64,000 nt of DNA from Nymphalis io. Its lineage: Eukaryota; Arthropoda; Insecta; Lepidoptera; Nymphalidae. The notes beneath the pieces are model-generated. The model was not told the DNA's origin and ran no database searches. It saw only the letters and a list, made by a program, of their open reading frames with translations. Position numbers and translations under genes: made by a program. The stretch covers positions 10,850,001 through 10,914,000 of the forward strand of contig NC_065903.1 of assembly GCF_905147045.1 (NCBI RefSeq). Direction: 5' to 3'. Position 1 is the first letter of the stretch. The number at the start of each line of letters is the position of its first letter. Of this stretch, positions 10,346-22,076 are shown piece by piece.

Positions 10346-11285
10346 TATCATAAAGTCGATCGAATAGTATGGCATAGTTGAATACACCAGAAAATCATCA
10401 TTCCTCAACAACTGCTCTGGCTTTGATCACTAATAGAGTTAACAAAGCCCTTAGTCAAGTAACAGAGGAATGGTAAAATCATGAATACCTCGACACGATA
10501 CGATGGAATCGATCACGTTAATTTACATTGCGCGTTAACAAAACACACCACGTTTATTGTATTGAGTTAATACCGCAACGACCGGGCAATAAATCAAAGA
10601 GCTTTGCTGCTCATCTTTGCTCACGTGTTTACTATAGTAGAATAGATACAATACCACTTTAAATGTATCAAATAACTTATTCAAAAACCTACCATTTAAA
10701 TAACAATGACTATGACTTGCCAATTGAGTAAATATCTGGTAATCTGAAGAGTTACTTTATGTTACGAATAAGGATTTTGTCAGCGTCGTGTCGTTAAAAT
10801 GAATAAAAACTTTGTATTTAGACAAAACAAAAATTTACTTGACATAAAGATCTCAATATCTCAAAGATAATTCAGATAACTAAACCTTAACGATGTTTAT
10901 GTTTCACGAAATAATCTTTTATTTTTATAAAATAAGTATTCACGATGAAGGGGAATGAAAATTATTTTCCTCAAGAAATACGGCAATTTCCATTTGCCTT
11001 TAAACAATACGCTTCTTAAATTGTAATTGTACGACCAAAAAAACGTCTTTTCATACTTAGCCTTGGCCGTTTTAATAAAAGCTTTAAGTTCTTTTTAGGA
11101 ATTTATACCGTTATGATATGAATTGATATATTTTTTTTATTCGTGATACATCTCATAATAATGGTTTATAAATCGTTAATTGTCTTAAAAAAATACTAGC
11201 AATACCCATTTTTTAAGGAATTTACTTTTATTCATATCTACCTCTCCAAGTACACCTTGTATTAAGTGTGGGGACGACAATAACA
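10346..11285. other. AT-rich stretch, no recognised feature
   Basis: No shared repeat or gene was found. The 62-codon minus frame at 10535-10723 has no motif. Confidence 0.45.
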
Positions 11286-11350
11286 AGGGGTCAGACTCGA
11301 ACCTGCGAATTTTACATCGCTATGCGTATACTGTTAGCCAATTGACGTAT
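11286..11350 (-). repeat. tRNA-like sequence (SINE head or tRNA pseudogene)
   Basis: On the minus strand 'aattggctaacagtatacgc' is followed by 'atgtaaaattcgc' and then 'aggttcgagtctgacccc'. Candidate A box TGGCTAACAGT and B box GGTTCGAGTCT each miss the pol III consensus at the last base. Acceptor-stem pairing is not evident, so a working tRNA is unlikely. It differs from the heads of SINE-A, -C and -D. Confidence 0.45.
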
Positions 11351-12291
11351 TCAAATAAGATAATATAGGACAGTAGCATTAATTTCATATCTAATCAAGG
11401 ATGAGAAAACTTAGTTATAATTTACGATTAAAACCCACTTTCTTTTTTTATATTACCACAGACTTTAGCATTTCCCTTTTTTATTATAATATTTTTTAAT
11501 CTTTCAGGCATGAAAGATACAGAAGCTACTTTCTTATTAATGAAATTAGTAATTATTAATTAATTCTTATTAATTAATTTATATATCCTTTGCCGGTTTT
11601 TCTTACTGAGACATATTCTTATCCGAACGTAATTTTTACAAATGAATAAAAAGTATAATTATTGAAATCGACTGTTTTAAAACCGTAGCTAAAGTATATA
11701 AATATAAAGTTACACAAGAATGCAGGTGTAAAGTGCAATTTGTAGATATAGCTATTTATGTATATATTATATAGATATTTACAGATATTCAATTACATAA
11801 ATTTTCATAAGGATTCTTATTTTATTATTTTAAATTCATCGATTTGACAGTTTCAAGTTTGTCATAGAACGTTACTAACTATATATACATATATATTTTT
11901 AGTTAGATTATAAATATTTTTTTGTATTGGTTTGCGCTGCATACCTTCTTCGACTTCATTCAAGCGTCAATTATATATTATCATTTAATCTTAACGCAAA
12001 TATGGCCGTTTACGTTAATGAGGTTCTCCCTAAAAACACTCATATGTATGTAACATAGTAAAGCTGTAAGCTAATATTTAGTAAAACATGAAAAATATCG
12101 ACCTTGAAATAATGGCGTTGTGTAAACTTCATTTTAGCACAAATTGGCTTCAAACCAAGCGAAAACGCATCGGAAATATCGTTCTATTTATAAACGGACA
12201 CGCCTCCCGAACTGATTATTATATACTGTGAGATGGAAATAAGATCTTACTGTAGCCTCTAATATCTTGATATAAAAATCTATTTGCGCAA
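11351..12291. other. AT-rich stretch, no recognised feature
   Basis: It contains a short local repeat ('attaattaattcttattaat' then 'taattt') at 11550-11580 and nothing else that I can name. Confidence 0.45.
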
Positions 12292-12365
12292 CTTGGGGTA
12301 ACACTCGTATGCCGTGACGGCCAACGGCTTGTGGCTTATACCGCCAAGCCTCCTCTCTACCACCG
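12292..12365 (+). repeat. K repeat, copy 1 (unclassified)
   Basis: A 23-base core 'cgtatgccgtgacgg' + 'ccaacggc' at 12306-12328 matches the reverse complement of 31323-31345 in 21 of 23 positions. The surroundings are GC-rich. Extent and class are unknown. Confidence 0.45.
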
Positions 12366-12577
12366 CTCTCTACTTTTATTAGCTGTGTTTGTGTTATTAT
12401 TAATATAAAATTATATATCTAATTAAATAAAACTATTTATTTTATTAATGAAACTACATTTTTTGTTCTACTTCATAATTATTTATTAGTTTTTTTTAAT
12501 TATAAATTCTTTCACTCACAATCGATTAGTTATTCAATTGAAATAATCCACTATATTCATATTTTCTATAATATAGT

Positions 12578-12742
12578 AACGAGACCCGAAAGTGGGTTCA
12601 AATCTTGGCAATACAACTGAATTTTCGTGTGCTTAATATTTGTTTATAAATAATAATTTACGTCGTGATCAGTGAAAGGATCGCGAAAAATCAATTAGGA
12701 GTGCAGCAGCGTGGTGGAATAAGCTTCAATCGTTCACTGTAA
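12578..12742 (+). mobile_element. SINE-A, degraded copy
   Basis: 'gtgggttcaaatcttggcaa' is the decayed B box. It is followed by 'ctgaattttcgtgtgcttaa' and then, after a deletion, 'gcagcgtggtggaataagct'. The TTACTG end survives only as 'ttcactgtaag'. Confidence 0.65.
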
Positions 12743-12932
12743 GTAGAAAGTAATCCGGTGCTTAGTACAATAGTTAATAATCAAATTTATTTATTTATAT
12801 AAATGAATTTATTACTTAATAGAAATAACTAAAACATAATTAACCAAATGGAATTATTTATTATTAATGAATTACGTTATCGCTGAGATTTCAACCCAAC
12901 CAATCCATAAAGACATTGAAGCTTTTATCCGT

Positions 12933-13236
12933 AACAGTACAGTAACAGCCTGTGAATGTCCCACTGCTGGGCTAAGGCCTCCTCTCCCTTTTGAGGAGAA
13001 GGTTTGAAGCTTATTTCACCACGCTGCTCCAATGCGGGTTGATGGAATACACATGTGGCAGAATTTCAGTGAAATTCGATACATGCAGGTTTCCTCACGA
13101 TGTTTCCTTCACCGTCAAGCACGAGATGAATTATAATAACAAATTAAGCACATGAAAATTCAGTGGTGCTTGCCCGGGTTTGAACCCACGTTCATTGGTT
13201 AAGATTCACGCGTTCTTACCACTGGGCCATCTCGGC
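12933..13236 (-). mobile_element. SINE-A, full-length antisense copy
   Basis: The copy is well preserved from the tail ('agtacagtaacagcctg') to the head complement ('ttgcccgggtttgaaccca', 'cttaccactgggccatctcg'). Flanking 'ttttatcc' occurs at 12923-12930 and 13245-13252, a possible 8-bp target-site duplication, although the second lies after a poly(T) run. Confidence 0.88.
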
Positions 13237-13596
13237 AATTTTTTTTTTATCCATACAATATGTGTTTTTCAATAAGGTATGAAATTTGTAAATAAGAAGT
13301 AGTTACTTTCTTTATATAAAAATGTTCAGATATAACAATAAATTATTACAAAGATGTTATATATATATTATACAATCAACTCTTACTACGTGTAAAAATT
13401 AATTCAACCAAGAATTCTTGTCATCGTCGTAAAAAGTTTTAATATACCAAACATTATTTTACCTAATCCTATATTATGATTATAACTATGACGCCTGAAT
13501 CTTGCAAAATGGCATAAACTTTTTATTATCAAGAGAATAAGAATAATTTATTTAATAAAGGAACAAGTAAATAATTAAACATATAAAATAAATAAC
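13237..13596. other. AT-rich spacer
   Basis: No recognised feature. Confidence 0.4.
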
Positions 13597-13961
13597 AATA
13601 ATAATGTCCGCCAGACCGATTTCGGCCACGGCGGCCAATCTCAAGGGAGATTAGCCAACTACGCAGGAGATATTACAGTGCACAAGTGTGTGCGCAAACA
13701 CAGGTGCACTCTCTAATCCCTAACTCTCATAATCCGATGGGACGGCTATCCGACACGACCGGAAAGAGTTCAGGCGCAGGACCAACGTCTTTACGTGCTT
13801 TCTGAGGCACGGGAAAATACTTCCAATTTCCAGACTCCGGGCTGTTACTGAGATTTTTCTGACAAAAAACCCAATAACTTTTTACTGGCCCAACCTGGGA
13901 ATTGAACGCAGCACCTCCGGGTCTGCGGCCTTATATAAAGCCACTAGACCAACGAGGCAGT
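13597..13961 (-). mobile_element. SINE-C, full-length antisense copy
   Basis: This is the most complete SINE-C. Read on the minus strand it has head 'tgcctcgttggtctagtggc' (A box TGGTCTAGTGG matches TRGYNNANNNG), 'gccgcagacccggagg' and B-box region 'gttcaattcccaggttgg'. The body follows: 'aaaaagttattgggtttt', 'ccggagtctggaaattgga', 'gtcctgcgcctgaactcttt', 'ccatcggattatgagagtt', 'gtgcacctgtgtttgcgca', 'atctcccttgagattggcc' and an 'attattgtt' tail. It is a tRNA-derived pol III retroposon with no coding capacity. Confidence 0.88.
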
Positions 13962-14825
13962 CAAATATAATGTATATAATACAAAACTAATTTTCTCAAA
14001 AGGGCATATAGTTACATTTTTTTATTCATAAGCAGTAGGAAAACAATAGGAAGGTAGAGAAACAATATTATTCATAAACCTTTTATTTAATGCTTGATCA
14101 TGTCTTTGTATTTGTAACGCATATAAAGAATAAGCATAGTTAATTTTATCGCAAAATTAGATTCATATAATATTACCTATGATATGAGTGTGCGTAGCTT
14201 ATATATATACTTCAAACTAGAGCAAATTCCATTTGCATGTTATGTGACTCATTGAGGCATTAATATATAACTACTGCTTTTAACGTTTTATATAATAATG
14301 AAATAATATTTTTTATTGTAAACCAAAATAACACCAAAATAAAAATAATATTACAAATGTTGTCTTAAAGCAACTTCTACCAGAACACCTAAGGGAGAGA
14401 AATAATATTTTAATAAACAAATAAAAAAGGTTTTTTAGTATATAATATCACCCGCTTTTAATGTACCTATGACCTGACTAGCGTGAATTTCGTGTTCTTG
14501 TACATAGATACATTTTTATATATCTATATTGATAATCTGATATTGACTGTGTAAGTTAAGTAGGTAGCTATACGTCAAATTAAAGCAAATTCCACGAGCA
14601 TATCTTGCGAGGCATTGTGGTATTATTATGTACTGTGTCTTACATATATAATACATAAAGCCACATATGTTTTAAGGCACATTTTTAAACTTAATAGCAC
14701 ACCTTCACGTTGTAGGTACTTAAAAACTAGTCGTGTCCAGGGCTTTGTAATCGAGCTCATTCATGTGGTTAATGGAATTTTAAATAGCTCTACACTAATA
14801 TATATTCTTAAAGATGTATATAAAG
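13962..14825. other. AT-rich stretch, no recognised feature
   Basis: The 96-codon plus frame at 14615-14905 is low complexity at its start and ends inside a SINE-A fragment. I do not regard it as a gene. Confidence 0.5.
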
Positions 14826-15015
14826 CAATATGGCTCAGCGAATACGAGAACATAAGATTGTGGGTTGAAACCCGGGCACGCACTACGGAATTTTCACGTG
14901 TTTAATTTTGTTTAAAATAAATCTCGAGCGTTATTAAACGTGATGAAACTTGCATGTGTCGGATGAAATTCTGACACATGCGTGTTTCACTTCAAATATT
15001 TTCCGAGAGAGGATT
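14826..15015 (+). mobile_element. SINE-A, strongly degraded copy
   Basis: 'atggctcagcgaatacgaga' aligns with the A-box side and 'gtgggttgaaacccgggca' with the B box. 'ggaattttcacgtgtttaat' and 'gatgaaacttgcatgtgtcg' follow, then 'gaaattctgacacatg'. The 3' half is barely recognisable. Confidence 0.65.
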
Positions 15016-16543
15016 GTCTTTCTTTGAAAAGCAGTGTGAAATTTACTACATATAACGTATTATATATAATGATAACAATTGTATATAATATATTATAATG
15101 CGTTTAATATAGCAGATTATCACAATATTATTTTAACAAAGAAGAAATAATTGCGGTGACATAATATTATATATGTCCACGATCATATTATGTTTTCATA
15201 TAAACAGTTACGAACATTGGATAAACACGAGAATAATAGATATAAATAGATTCTGGTAAATAGATAGGTGTCTTTGTGTGTATCAACTCAAAATTAAATC
15301 AAGCCATTAAAATAAATATAAAAATATCTGGAGTTTGTTCAGTATTACGGGCATAATATATATTACATTTTGAACGGTGTGTCAGTAAATACGTCTGCTA
15401 GAAAATATTATTTACAATAGAGTAATGTCTATACAATTTTATATAAAAACATATTTCCAGCTGTCAATCAAAATAAGACTTTTTTATTTTGATAAAGGTT
15501 TAAATACACCTGTCAACAATTCGGTTTTTTATTGTAACCGTTATTTTTTTTTACTGTCAGTATATTGCTGTTATAATATTTAACGTAGATACAAATTAAC
15601 AGACATTGTATGAGGTTAACTTAAAATCGAATTCCCTTTAACAATGTATTTTCTAGTAAAAGCAAAACAATGTTTTGAATTCAAATTTAATCTTGAAAAT
15701 ATATTTAGCGGGTTTTATAAACTTTGTTTAGCGGCTGTTTAATTAACCATACATTTCGCTCTTTGTGTCATTATTGATGCAAGAAGAGAAACAATTTTGT
15801 TTATAAGTAAGGCTATTGATTTTTGAAAATAGAATGAGATAATCGGTCGCCACGCATGATATTAATAACATCGGATTTGACATTAATTAATAAATGTGTG
15901 ATAATTTATAACATCAATTATAAAATAAAATAAAATGTCATTATCATAATTTTTAATTGATTGAGTGAACTAATCGAGTTCCAAACATTCAAATGTATTT
16001 CAAAACTTTATCCTCCTAACCTATGCTTTATTACATAACGAACCCCATGAGTAGCACTGGCTACCCGTGTAATTAATTGGAGCTTAAACATATCATAGAT
16101 TCGCTACCGCAGATATAATTAAGCCAAATATCATCACTGAGCTAATGACATAATTAAGGAACACTAATAATTAGGGAATGTAAAATTTGATAATTGACCC
16201 ATAAAGTCCACTTTTATATTAACTTTACTAGGATAACAAACGCCTTATTAATAATGTATATTCACTAATCTGCATTGGAACAGCATCTAAGACATTTTTG
16301 TTATTTTTGTTCTCTTTGTTTTTTTAATTTTAATTTTAATTTTAAACTATTGTTTTTTTTAATACTGCAATATCCTATAATTGTTAATCGGCTCAAGAAT
16401 CGGCACTATGCATGCAGTGTTTGCTTTCAAATGGGTGTTAATAAAATGTTTTTAATTTTGTACATAATTTATTATGATATTATTTATGTAACATCCGCTA
16501 CCAAACCTTCAATAAATAAATAAATAAATAAACATCAACCATG
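15016..16543. other. AT-rich stretch, no recognised feature
   Basis: Simple runs only, such as (TTTTAA)n near 16320-16346 and (AAAT)n at 16508-16531. The 82-codon frame over these runs is spurious. Confidence 0.5.
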
Positions 16544-16690
16544 ACATATTCTACCGCCAAACTGCAATTGTTATATTCCTGTTTGAAGTGAGTGAGCCAG
16601 TGTAACTACAGGCACAAGGGACATAACATCTTCATTCCTAAGGTTAGTGGCGCATTGGCAATGTAAGGAATGGTTAATACTTCTAGAGAT
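16544..16690 (+). mobile_element. B element, internal fragment
   Basis: 'atattctaccgccaaactgc', 'ttgaagtgagtgagccagtg', 'aggcacaagggacataacat' and 'aggttagtggcgcattggc' follow B-element order. It breaks off after 'atggttaata', and the poly(A) end is lost. It is the first B sequence in the window. Confidence 0.75.
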
Positions 16691-16849
16691 CCCATTAATT
16701 TTGGTTAAGATACTAAGCAAAGTTTGTTTTCAAGGAATAATATTATTGCTCACCCGGTCAGAATTAAACCTGAAACTTTCATGCTTACATATGCTTTGAT
16801 ACAATTTTTTTTAAACGATAACCGTATTACATTAACAACTTCTGTAATT

Positions 16850-17143
16850 TTTTTTATATAGAATAGGAAGGTGGACAAGCATATGGGCCACCTGATGGTA
16901 AGTGGTCACCAAACGCCCTTAGACATTGGTATTGTAAGAAATGTCAAGCATCGCTTACATAGCCAATGCGCCACCAACCTTGGGAACTAAGATTTTATGT
17001 CCCTTGTGCCTGTAATTACACTGGCGCACTCACCCTTCAAACCGGAACACAACAATAAAAAGTACTGCTGTTTTGCGGTAGAATATCTGATGAGTGGGTG
17101 GTACCTACCCAGACGACCTTGCACAAAGCCCTACCATCCAGTG
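16850..17143 (-). mobile_element. B element, full-length antisense copy
   Basis: It runs from the poly(A) complement and 'atagaataggaaggtggac' through 'gggccacctgatggtaagtg', 'ccaatgcgccaccaacctt' and 'tgcggtagaatatctgatga' to 'gcttgcacaaagccctacc'-type sequence. It carries the young-subfamily features ('aaacgccctta', 'ttttatgtccc'). Class I non-coding element, probably LINE-mobilised. Confidence 0.85.
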
Positions 17144-17867
17144 ATTTGAATTGTTAAAAAAAAATATAATATATTTTTCTATAAACCTTATTCAATTTAG
17201 GTATAGTTCATTACTGAAATCAAGCGAAAATATTGACCCGTCGAAAATACATTAAACCCGATGGTTTTAAAGAAACCCTTATAAAGTTTTTTTTTCAATA
17301 AAAAAACGTGTACAAACTTTTTTGTAATCGACCTTCTTTGTACGGATTTAGTCTTACCAAAGGAATTTGAACTTTGCCGTCGACGAAGTGACTACGTGAC
17401 GATTGTAACTTAATAAAGTGCAAATGGCTATTGTGGATAGCCAAAAGCATTTAAAGATTTATCAAGTCATTAATTGATGATAATGTATACGTATTAAAAA
17501 ATAGCAAGTGTTTAATAGGTAGTGATAAAAATATATTTAAATTGTAATTATTTTCAAAACTATGTACAGTCATTTTTATAATATATAAAATAAAAAAGAC
17601 AAATTACATATTACAAATTTTTAGCGAAAATAAGCCGTCTAAATGATTGTCCTGTGGCATTCGGTTTGATTTATGTTATTATATAGATCTAATAAACTTA
17701 AATAAAAATAAACTAAAATATATCAAAACTTTGCTTTATCAAATGTTTACTTAAATTTAATAATTAACCTCAATAACATTTAAATGTAAGTAAATATGAT
17801 AAATAAATGAATGAATGAAGAGTAATGATTTTTACGCACTAAAACAATTGCTATGGTCGTCTACAGC
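17144..17867. other. AT-rich stretch, no recognised feature
   Basis: No repeat or gene recognised. Confidence 0.45.
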
Positions 17868-18050
17868 ACAAATCGGATAGTCTGTGGGATCATGTTGGTT
17901 AACACATCCGCGAATCCTGCCGTGCTGTGCGTCACTCATGGCTCGGCGGAGCTCTACTCAGGGAGCGAAGGTGAATTCGCCTCCTGTATTCGGCAGTAGC
18001 AGGCCATCCTAGCCACCGTCCTCCTCAAGGTCGTCTGTGCTAAAATACCT
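17868..18050. repeat. GC-rich island, probably transposon-derived
   Basis: 'cacatccgcgaatcctgccg', 'tcatggctcggcggagctct', 'gcgaaggtgaattcgcctcc' and 'ccaccgtcctcctcaaggtc' stand out sharply from AT-rich flanks. A plus frame of about 40 codons ends at the TAG near 18000, with no recognised motif. Sharp composition edges suggest an inserted retroelement piece, but I cannot name it. Confidence 0.35.
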
Positions 18051-18118
18051 AGTCTGTGTTTATGTATATATCATAATATGGTGATTGGTTAAGCATTCTA
18101 AAAGTTTTTGTTTATTCT

Positions 18119-18298
18119 AATTACAGGCACAGGGGACATAAAATCTTAGTTCCCAAGGTTGGTGACGCATTGGTTATAAGCGATTGGTTAGAAGCGACAT
18201 TTCTTACAATGCCAATGTCTAAGGGCGTTTGGTGACCACTTACCATCAGGTGGCCCATATGCTCGTCCACCTTCCTATTCTATAAAAACAAAAAAAAG
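18119..18298 (+). mobile_element. B element, 5'-truncated
   Basis: It starts at 'attacaggcacaggggacat' and continues to the 3' end 'ccttcctattctataaaaac'. The text 'ggttataagcgattggttag' includes a small tandem insertion. It is a young-subfamily member ('ataaaatctta', 'ctaagggcgtttgg'). Confidence 0.85.
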
Positions 18299-18464
18299 TT
18301 TATGTACAACAGCATCTAGTAACAAGTTCCAACAAAGTGTATAAAAAAGATTCTCCACAAAATAAGTACATGCCAACTTCCACTGTAATCTGTCAAACGG
18401 TATCGCAATACACCAAATCAGTTTTATTAATTATTAGAATCGTTTAAATTGTTCGTTTTGTGTT

Positions 18465-18545
18465 ATATGTAGGTGAACATGCAAATAGATCAGCTGATGT
18501 TAAGTGGTCCCCGCCGCCCATAGACACTGGCGATGTAAAAAATAC
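18465..18545 (-). mobile_element. B element, 3'-end fragment, antisense
   Basis: 'aaatagatcagctgatgtta', 'agtggtccccgccgcccata' and 'gacactggcgatgtaa' match the older B subfamily near the 3' end. The remainder is missing. Confidence 0.65.
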
Positions 18546-18844
18546 ATAAATAAATCGTTTACCATTTATAAAAATACTAAGTAATATTATATAAATTTAT
18601 AGTTGAAGACATTTTCAAAGTTCAACAAGTCATGTAATTAATTATTTAGTAATTCAACTTGTCTCGGTGACACTAATCAATTCAGGCCTGATGTCGATTT
18701 AACTACTTTGAACAGTTTATATTTTCTTTAAGATAATAAAATCCAAATTTAGCCAACTTTATGAAGATTTATTTTGCTATAAATATAATTAGAAGTCGAA
18801 AATGATAAAGTCAAAAAAATTAAACTTAGATTTTAAGGTTACGG

Positions 18845-18970
18845 CCTGTAAACAACGAGAGCTGGGTAAAAGCCTAACTCTCCTCATGTGAAAAAGTTTT
18901 GCTTAGCCCATCACATCATTTAGGATTTCATAAGACACGTGTCATGTTGGTGTTTTCCTAACCTACCGAA
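18845..18970 (-). mobile_element. Possible very old SINE-A fragment
   Basis: 'gctgggtaaaagcctaactc', 'cacgtgtcatgttggtgttt' and 'tcctaacctaccg' resemble the antisense order of SINE-A, but with many mismatches. Confidence 0.3.
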
Positions 18971-18991
18971 AAGAAATGAATAAAATTATGA

Positions 18992-19077
18992 CAGTAACAG
19001 TAACAGCCTGTAAATGTCCCACTGCTGGGCTAAGGCCTCCTCTCCCTTTTTTGAGGAGAAGGTTTGGAGCTTATTCC
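18992..19077 (-). mobile_element. SINE-A, 5'-truncated insertion with perfect TSD
   Basis: Only the 3'-most 86 bp are present: 'cagtaacagtaacagcctgt' through 'gaggagaaggtttggagctt' to 'attcc'. It is flanked by identical 10-bp 'aaaattatga' at 18982-18991 and 19078-19087. The tail has two TTACTG units. Intact duplications around a truncated copy show that truncation happened during insertion by target-primed reverse transcription. Confidence 0.93.
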
Positions 19078-19087
19078 AAAATTATGA

Positions 19088-19850
19088 AAGAAAAAAAAAT
19101 TAAAATATAAATGAAATGTTTTATTGATAGCAATTAAACTATTACAAACTAGATGCAAGACGTCTTTACTAAGCTTATACCCGTGTTACTGGGTACCCCG
19201 CTCACCATCGAGACAAATAAAATATACCAATCATTAATTGATTTTAAAATACATTCTAAATGTATCTTAAATTACCTAATTCCATCATTACGTGTGACAT
19301 GCGTACGATACCGTCAGTATACTTTTTATTACATATATTTAATGCATAAATATCGCTTACTTTTTAGCATAAAACAACCTTTATTCAAAAATATTGAATA
19401 ATATATTTCAAATTATACAACACAGTTTACTATGTGTAGGTCAAACATTGTCGTCATTCGATTGAGCTGATATATTTCACTCACTCTCGTTGTTGGTACA
19501 ATACAAGATACCATGAGTGTAAATACACATTTTGTATTTGTGTGTATAATTATAAACACAAACGATTAAAATGTCTGGTCAATGGTGAACACAACACACA
19601 GGGCGATGTGCCCGTCCTGCCTACCTATTTAAAAAAATAGATTACGATGAATGTTTGATAAGTACTGCGTTAGCCAATGTAGGTTGTACCAAAAAATATA
19701 TATCTTTGTATCTTTATCCGTCAATATTTACCTTTTATGTAACTCCTAATTCTACCTGCGAAGATGCAACAAGGGCTAGTTGTTAAAAATCAATAGTACA
19801 ATTCCTATTCATCCAATAGCCGTTCCTTGACAACCAGACAACTGGTTACG
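19088..19850. other. AT-rich stretch, no recognised feature
   Basis: The 82-codon plus frame at 19153-19401 has no family resemblance that I recognise. Confidence 0.45.
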
Positions 19851-20141
19851 AGTGGTAGGTCTTTGTGCAAGCTCGTCTGGGTAGGTACCACCCACTAATC
19901 AGATATTATACAGCAAAACAGCAGTACTTGGTATTGTTGTGTTTCGGTCTAAGAGTGACAGCCAGTGTAATTACAGGCACAAGGGACGTAACATCTTCAT
20001 TCCCAAGGTTAGTGGCGCATTGGCGAAGTAAGCGATGGTTAACATTTCTTACTGCCAATGTCTATGCAATGTACTGGCTTTGGTGACTACTTGCCATCAG
20101 GTAGCCCATATGCTCGTCCACCTACCTATACCATAAAAAAA
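19851..20141 (+). mobile_element. B element, full-length copy
   Basis: It runs 'agtggtaggtctttgtgcaa', 'gtaggtaccacccactaatc', 'cagtacttggtattgttgtg', 'cagtgtaattacaggcacaa' and 'gatggttaacatttcttact' to 'cacctacctataccataaaa'. Old-subfamily 3' end. An insertion ('gcaatgtactggcttt') interrupts the 'tatgggcgttgg' block. The 73-codon frame is part of the element. Confidence 0.85.
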
Positions 20142-20823
20142 CACAACGAACAATATATACTAGTATATAAGACTAACGCATAAATATGTCATAACGAACT
20201 GATATATTTTGAGATTGATCAAATCAATCAAATAAATTGCAATTAATTAAAACTTATTAATAATTAATTATTGTCCATTATTTTTTATGTAGGAAAGAAG
20301 ATGAATTTCATTTTAGACGCAGGTGTTCTTCTTTATACCGCACACTTTATTACCCATTTCGGTTTACATCTCATTCCCATTCCTCTAAATGCTATTACAC
20401 CGATCTAATGGATAATTTGACGCACACTAAATTATGCTTTATGATTATAGAAGTAAATAATATTATCCTATACTTATAATTCGTATGAGATTCAGATCCC
20501 TACAATAGCGGGTTTTATTGTTCAATGGACCGACAATGCCCTGTTCTGAGTTAACTGAAAAATGTTTTATGTATTACGAAACTGTTTTATACACAGTGTT
20601 CTTTGTTCAAATAGTCCCCGATCTAATCGGTAAAAGTCCTCTTCAATTATTCTCCAATGAATTTATGATCGCCTGGTATTCGTATCTGTAAAATCTCACG
20701 AGTGCTTTCGACGTACGAACTTTTACTATAACGATAAAATAGTTATTATTATTTCGGATAGAGTAGATTAAGTAGTGGTTAAGTTAAGTGATGTATTTTT
20801 CTCCATAAATTACATTATAATAC
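20142..20823. other. AT-rich stretch, no recognised feature
   Basis: No gene or shared repeat recognised. Confidence 0.45.
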
Positions 20824-20958
20824 TGGGTAGTTGGATTTTGTGCAAGGTTGTCTAGCTACAATCCAGTGTTTAAATATACTACCGGCAAATCGCATTACTT
20901 TTGTTGTGTTCCGGTAGAAAAATGTATGCATGAGCCAGTATTACTACAGGCACAAATA
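20824..20958 (+). mobile_element. B element, degraded 5' part
   Basis: 'gggtagttggattttgtgca', 'ttttgttgtgttccggtaga' and 'catgagccagtattactaca' + 'ggcaca' follow the B order with many substitutions. The 3' half is gone. Confidence 0.6.
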
Positions 20959-21710
20959 GTTCAAAATTTATTTCTTAGTGTATTATTAATAATAGGTTTA
21001 TTTACTAGTTATTTCAACAACGGGCACTTTTGCTTAAAATGACGGTAAAGCTATTCGAAGAGCGACAACCCTTGGAAGCAGTCATCTACAGTACAAATCT
21101 CTTGTTGAAACGTAACGTCGGGTCGTGTTTGATCGTAGTCAACAAATACCTTTCGAATGTACATACCATATTGCCCCTGTAGCTTGAATTTAACGTAAAA
21201 TAATCATTTACTCTGAGGAAAAGAAAAGAAAATATAGCCCGCAATACATAATGTATTTGTCTTTATTAGATAAATAACAGCTTACGACAAAAATACAAAT
21301 GACGTTATATTTTCAAAATAGTCGCCCAAAACATATATCTACAAATTTAGCCCTTAACTAAAATCATATTATTATATTCTTAGCACATTATGAATTAATA
21401 AATTAGTTATTTATTAAAAATAAATACACGAAAATTCTGTTCGTACATTGTACTTAACTTATTCTTATATTAAAAACTATAATACCAAATGTAATTTAAA
21501 ATAGAAAACTTTAGTATAAATCTAGAATTTATTAAAATTCTTCGTGTATTCTATTGTACTTTTATTTAAAGAGGCAATTTAGCCAGCTTCGTTTACATAA
21601 AGAGCTGAATACGATAACGAAATGATTTCATAATCTTATAAAAATAAAACTCCAAGTAAGATAATGAAAGATTGAGAAATCTTAATTGTAAAACACACAT
21701 TTGTTGATTT
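20959..21710. other. AT-rich stretch, no recognised feature
   Basis: Nothing recognised. Confidence 0.4.
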
Positions 21711-21882
21711 TTACAGGCACAAGGGACATAAAATCTTAGTTCCCAAGGTTGGTGGCGCATTGGATATGTAAGCGATGGTTGACATTTCTTACAATGCCAA
21801 TGTCTAAGAGCGTTGGTGACCACTTACCATCAGGTGGCCCATATGCTCGTCCGCCTTCCTATTCTATAAAAAAAAAAACACA
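21711..21882 (+). mobile_element. B element, 5'-truncated at the same site as 18.12 kb
   Basis: It begins 'ttacaggcacaagggacata' and keeps the full 3' part to 'ccttcctattctat' plus poly(A). Its start matches the truncation point of the copy at 18119 almost to the base. Young subfamily. Confidence 0.88.
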
Positions 21883-22076
21883 ATTTTATAAAATGTATTA
21901 GAATCCCATAGACTAGGAAAGCCCGTGTCTTAGGGACCAATGCTATCCCAAACAGTGTTTTCATTATAATATTTGAGCTATACTATACTTAACCAAATTA
22001 TTTTAAACATATTTATTTTTTATTTCTTATGGTATAAATATATTTCTTATTTATTTAGACTATGTTAGTAGTGTCT

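Noticed and set aside
10010..10411. 133-codon minus frame, the longest in the window
   Set aside because: Rich in Ile/Phe/Tyr/Met from AT-rich DNA. It crosses the LINE tail at 10.25 kb and shows no recognised domain.
16508..16531. Repeated (AAAT)n as a CRISPR-like or regulatory array
   Set aside because: Plain microsatellite without spacers.
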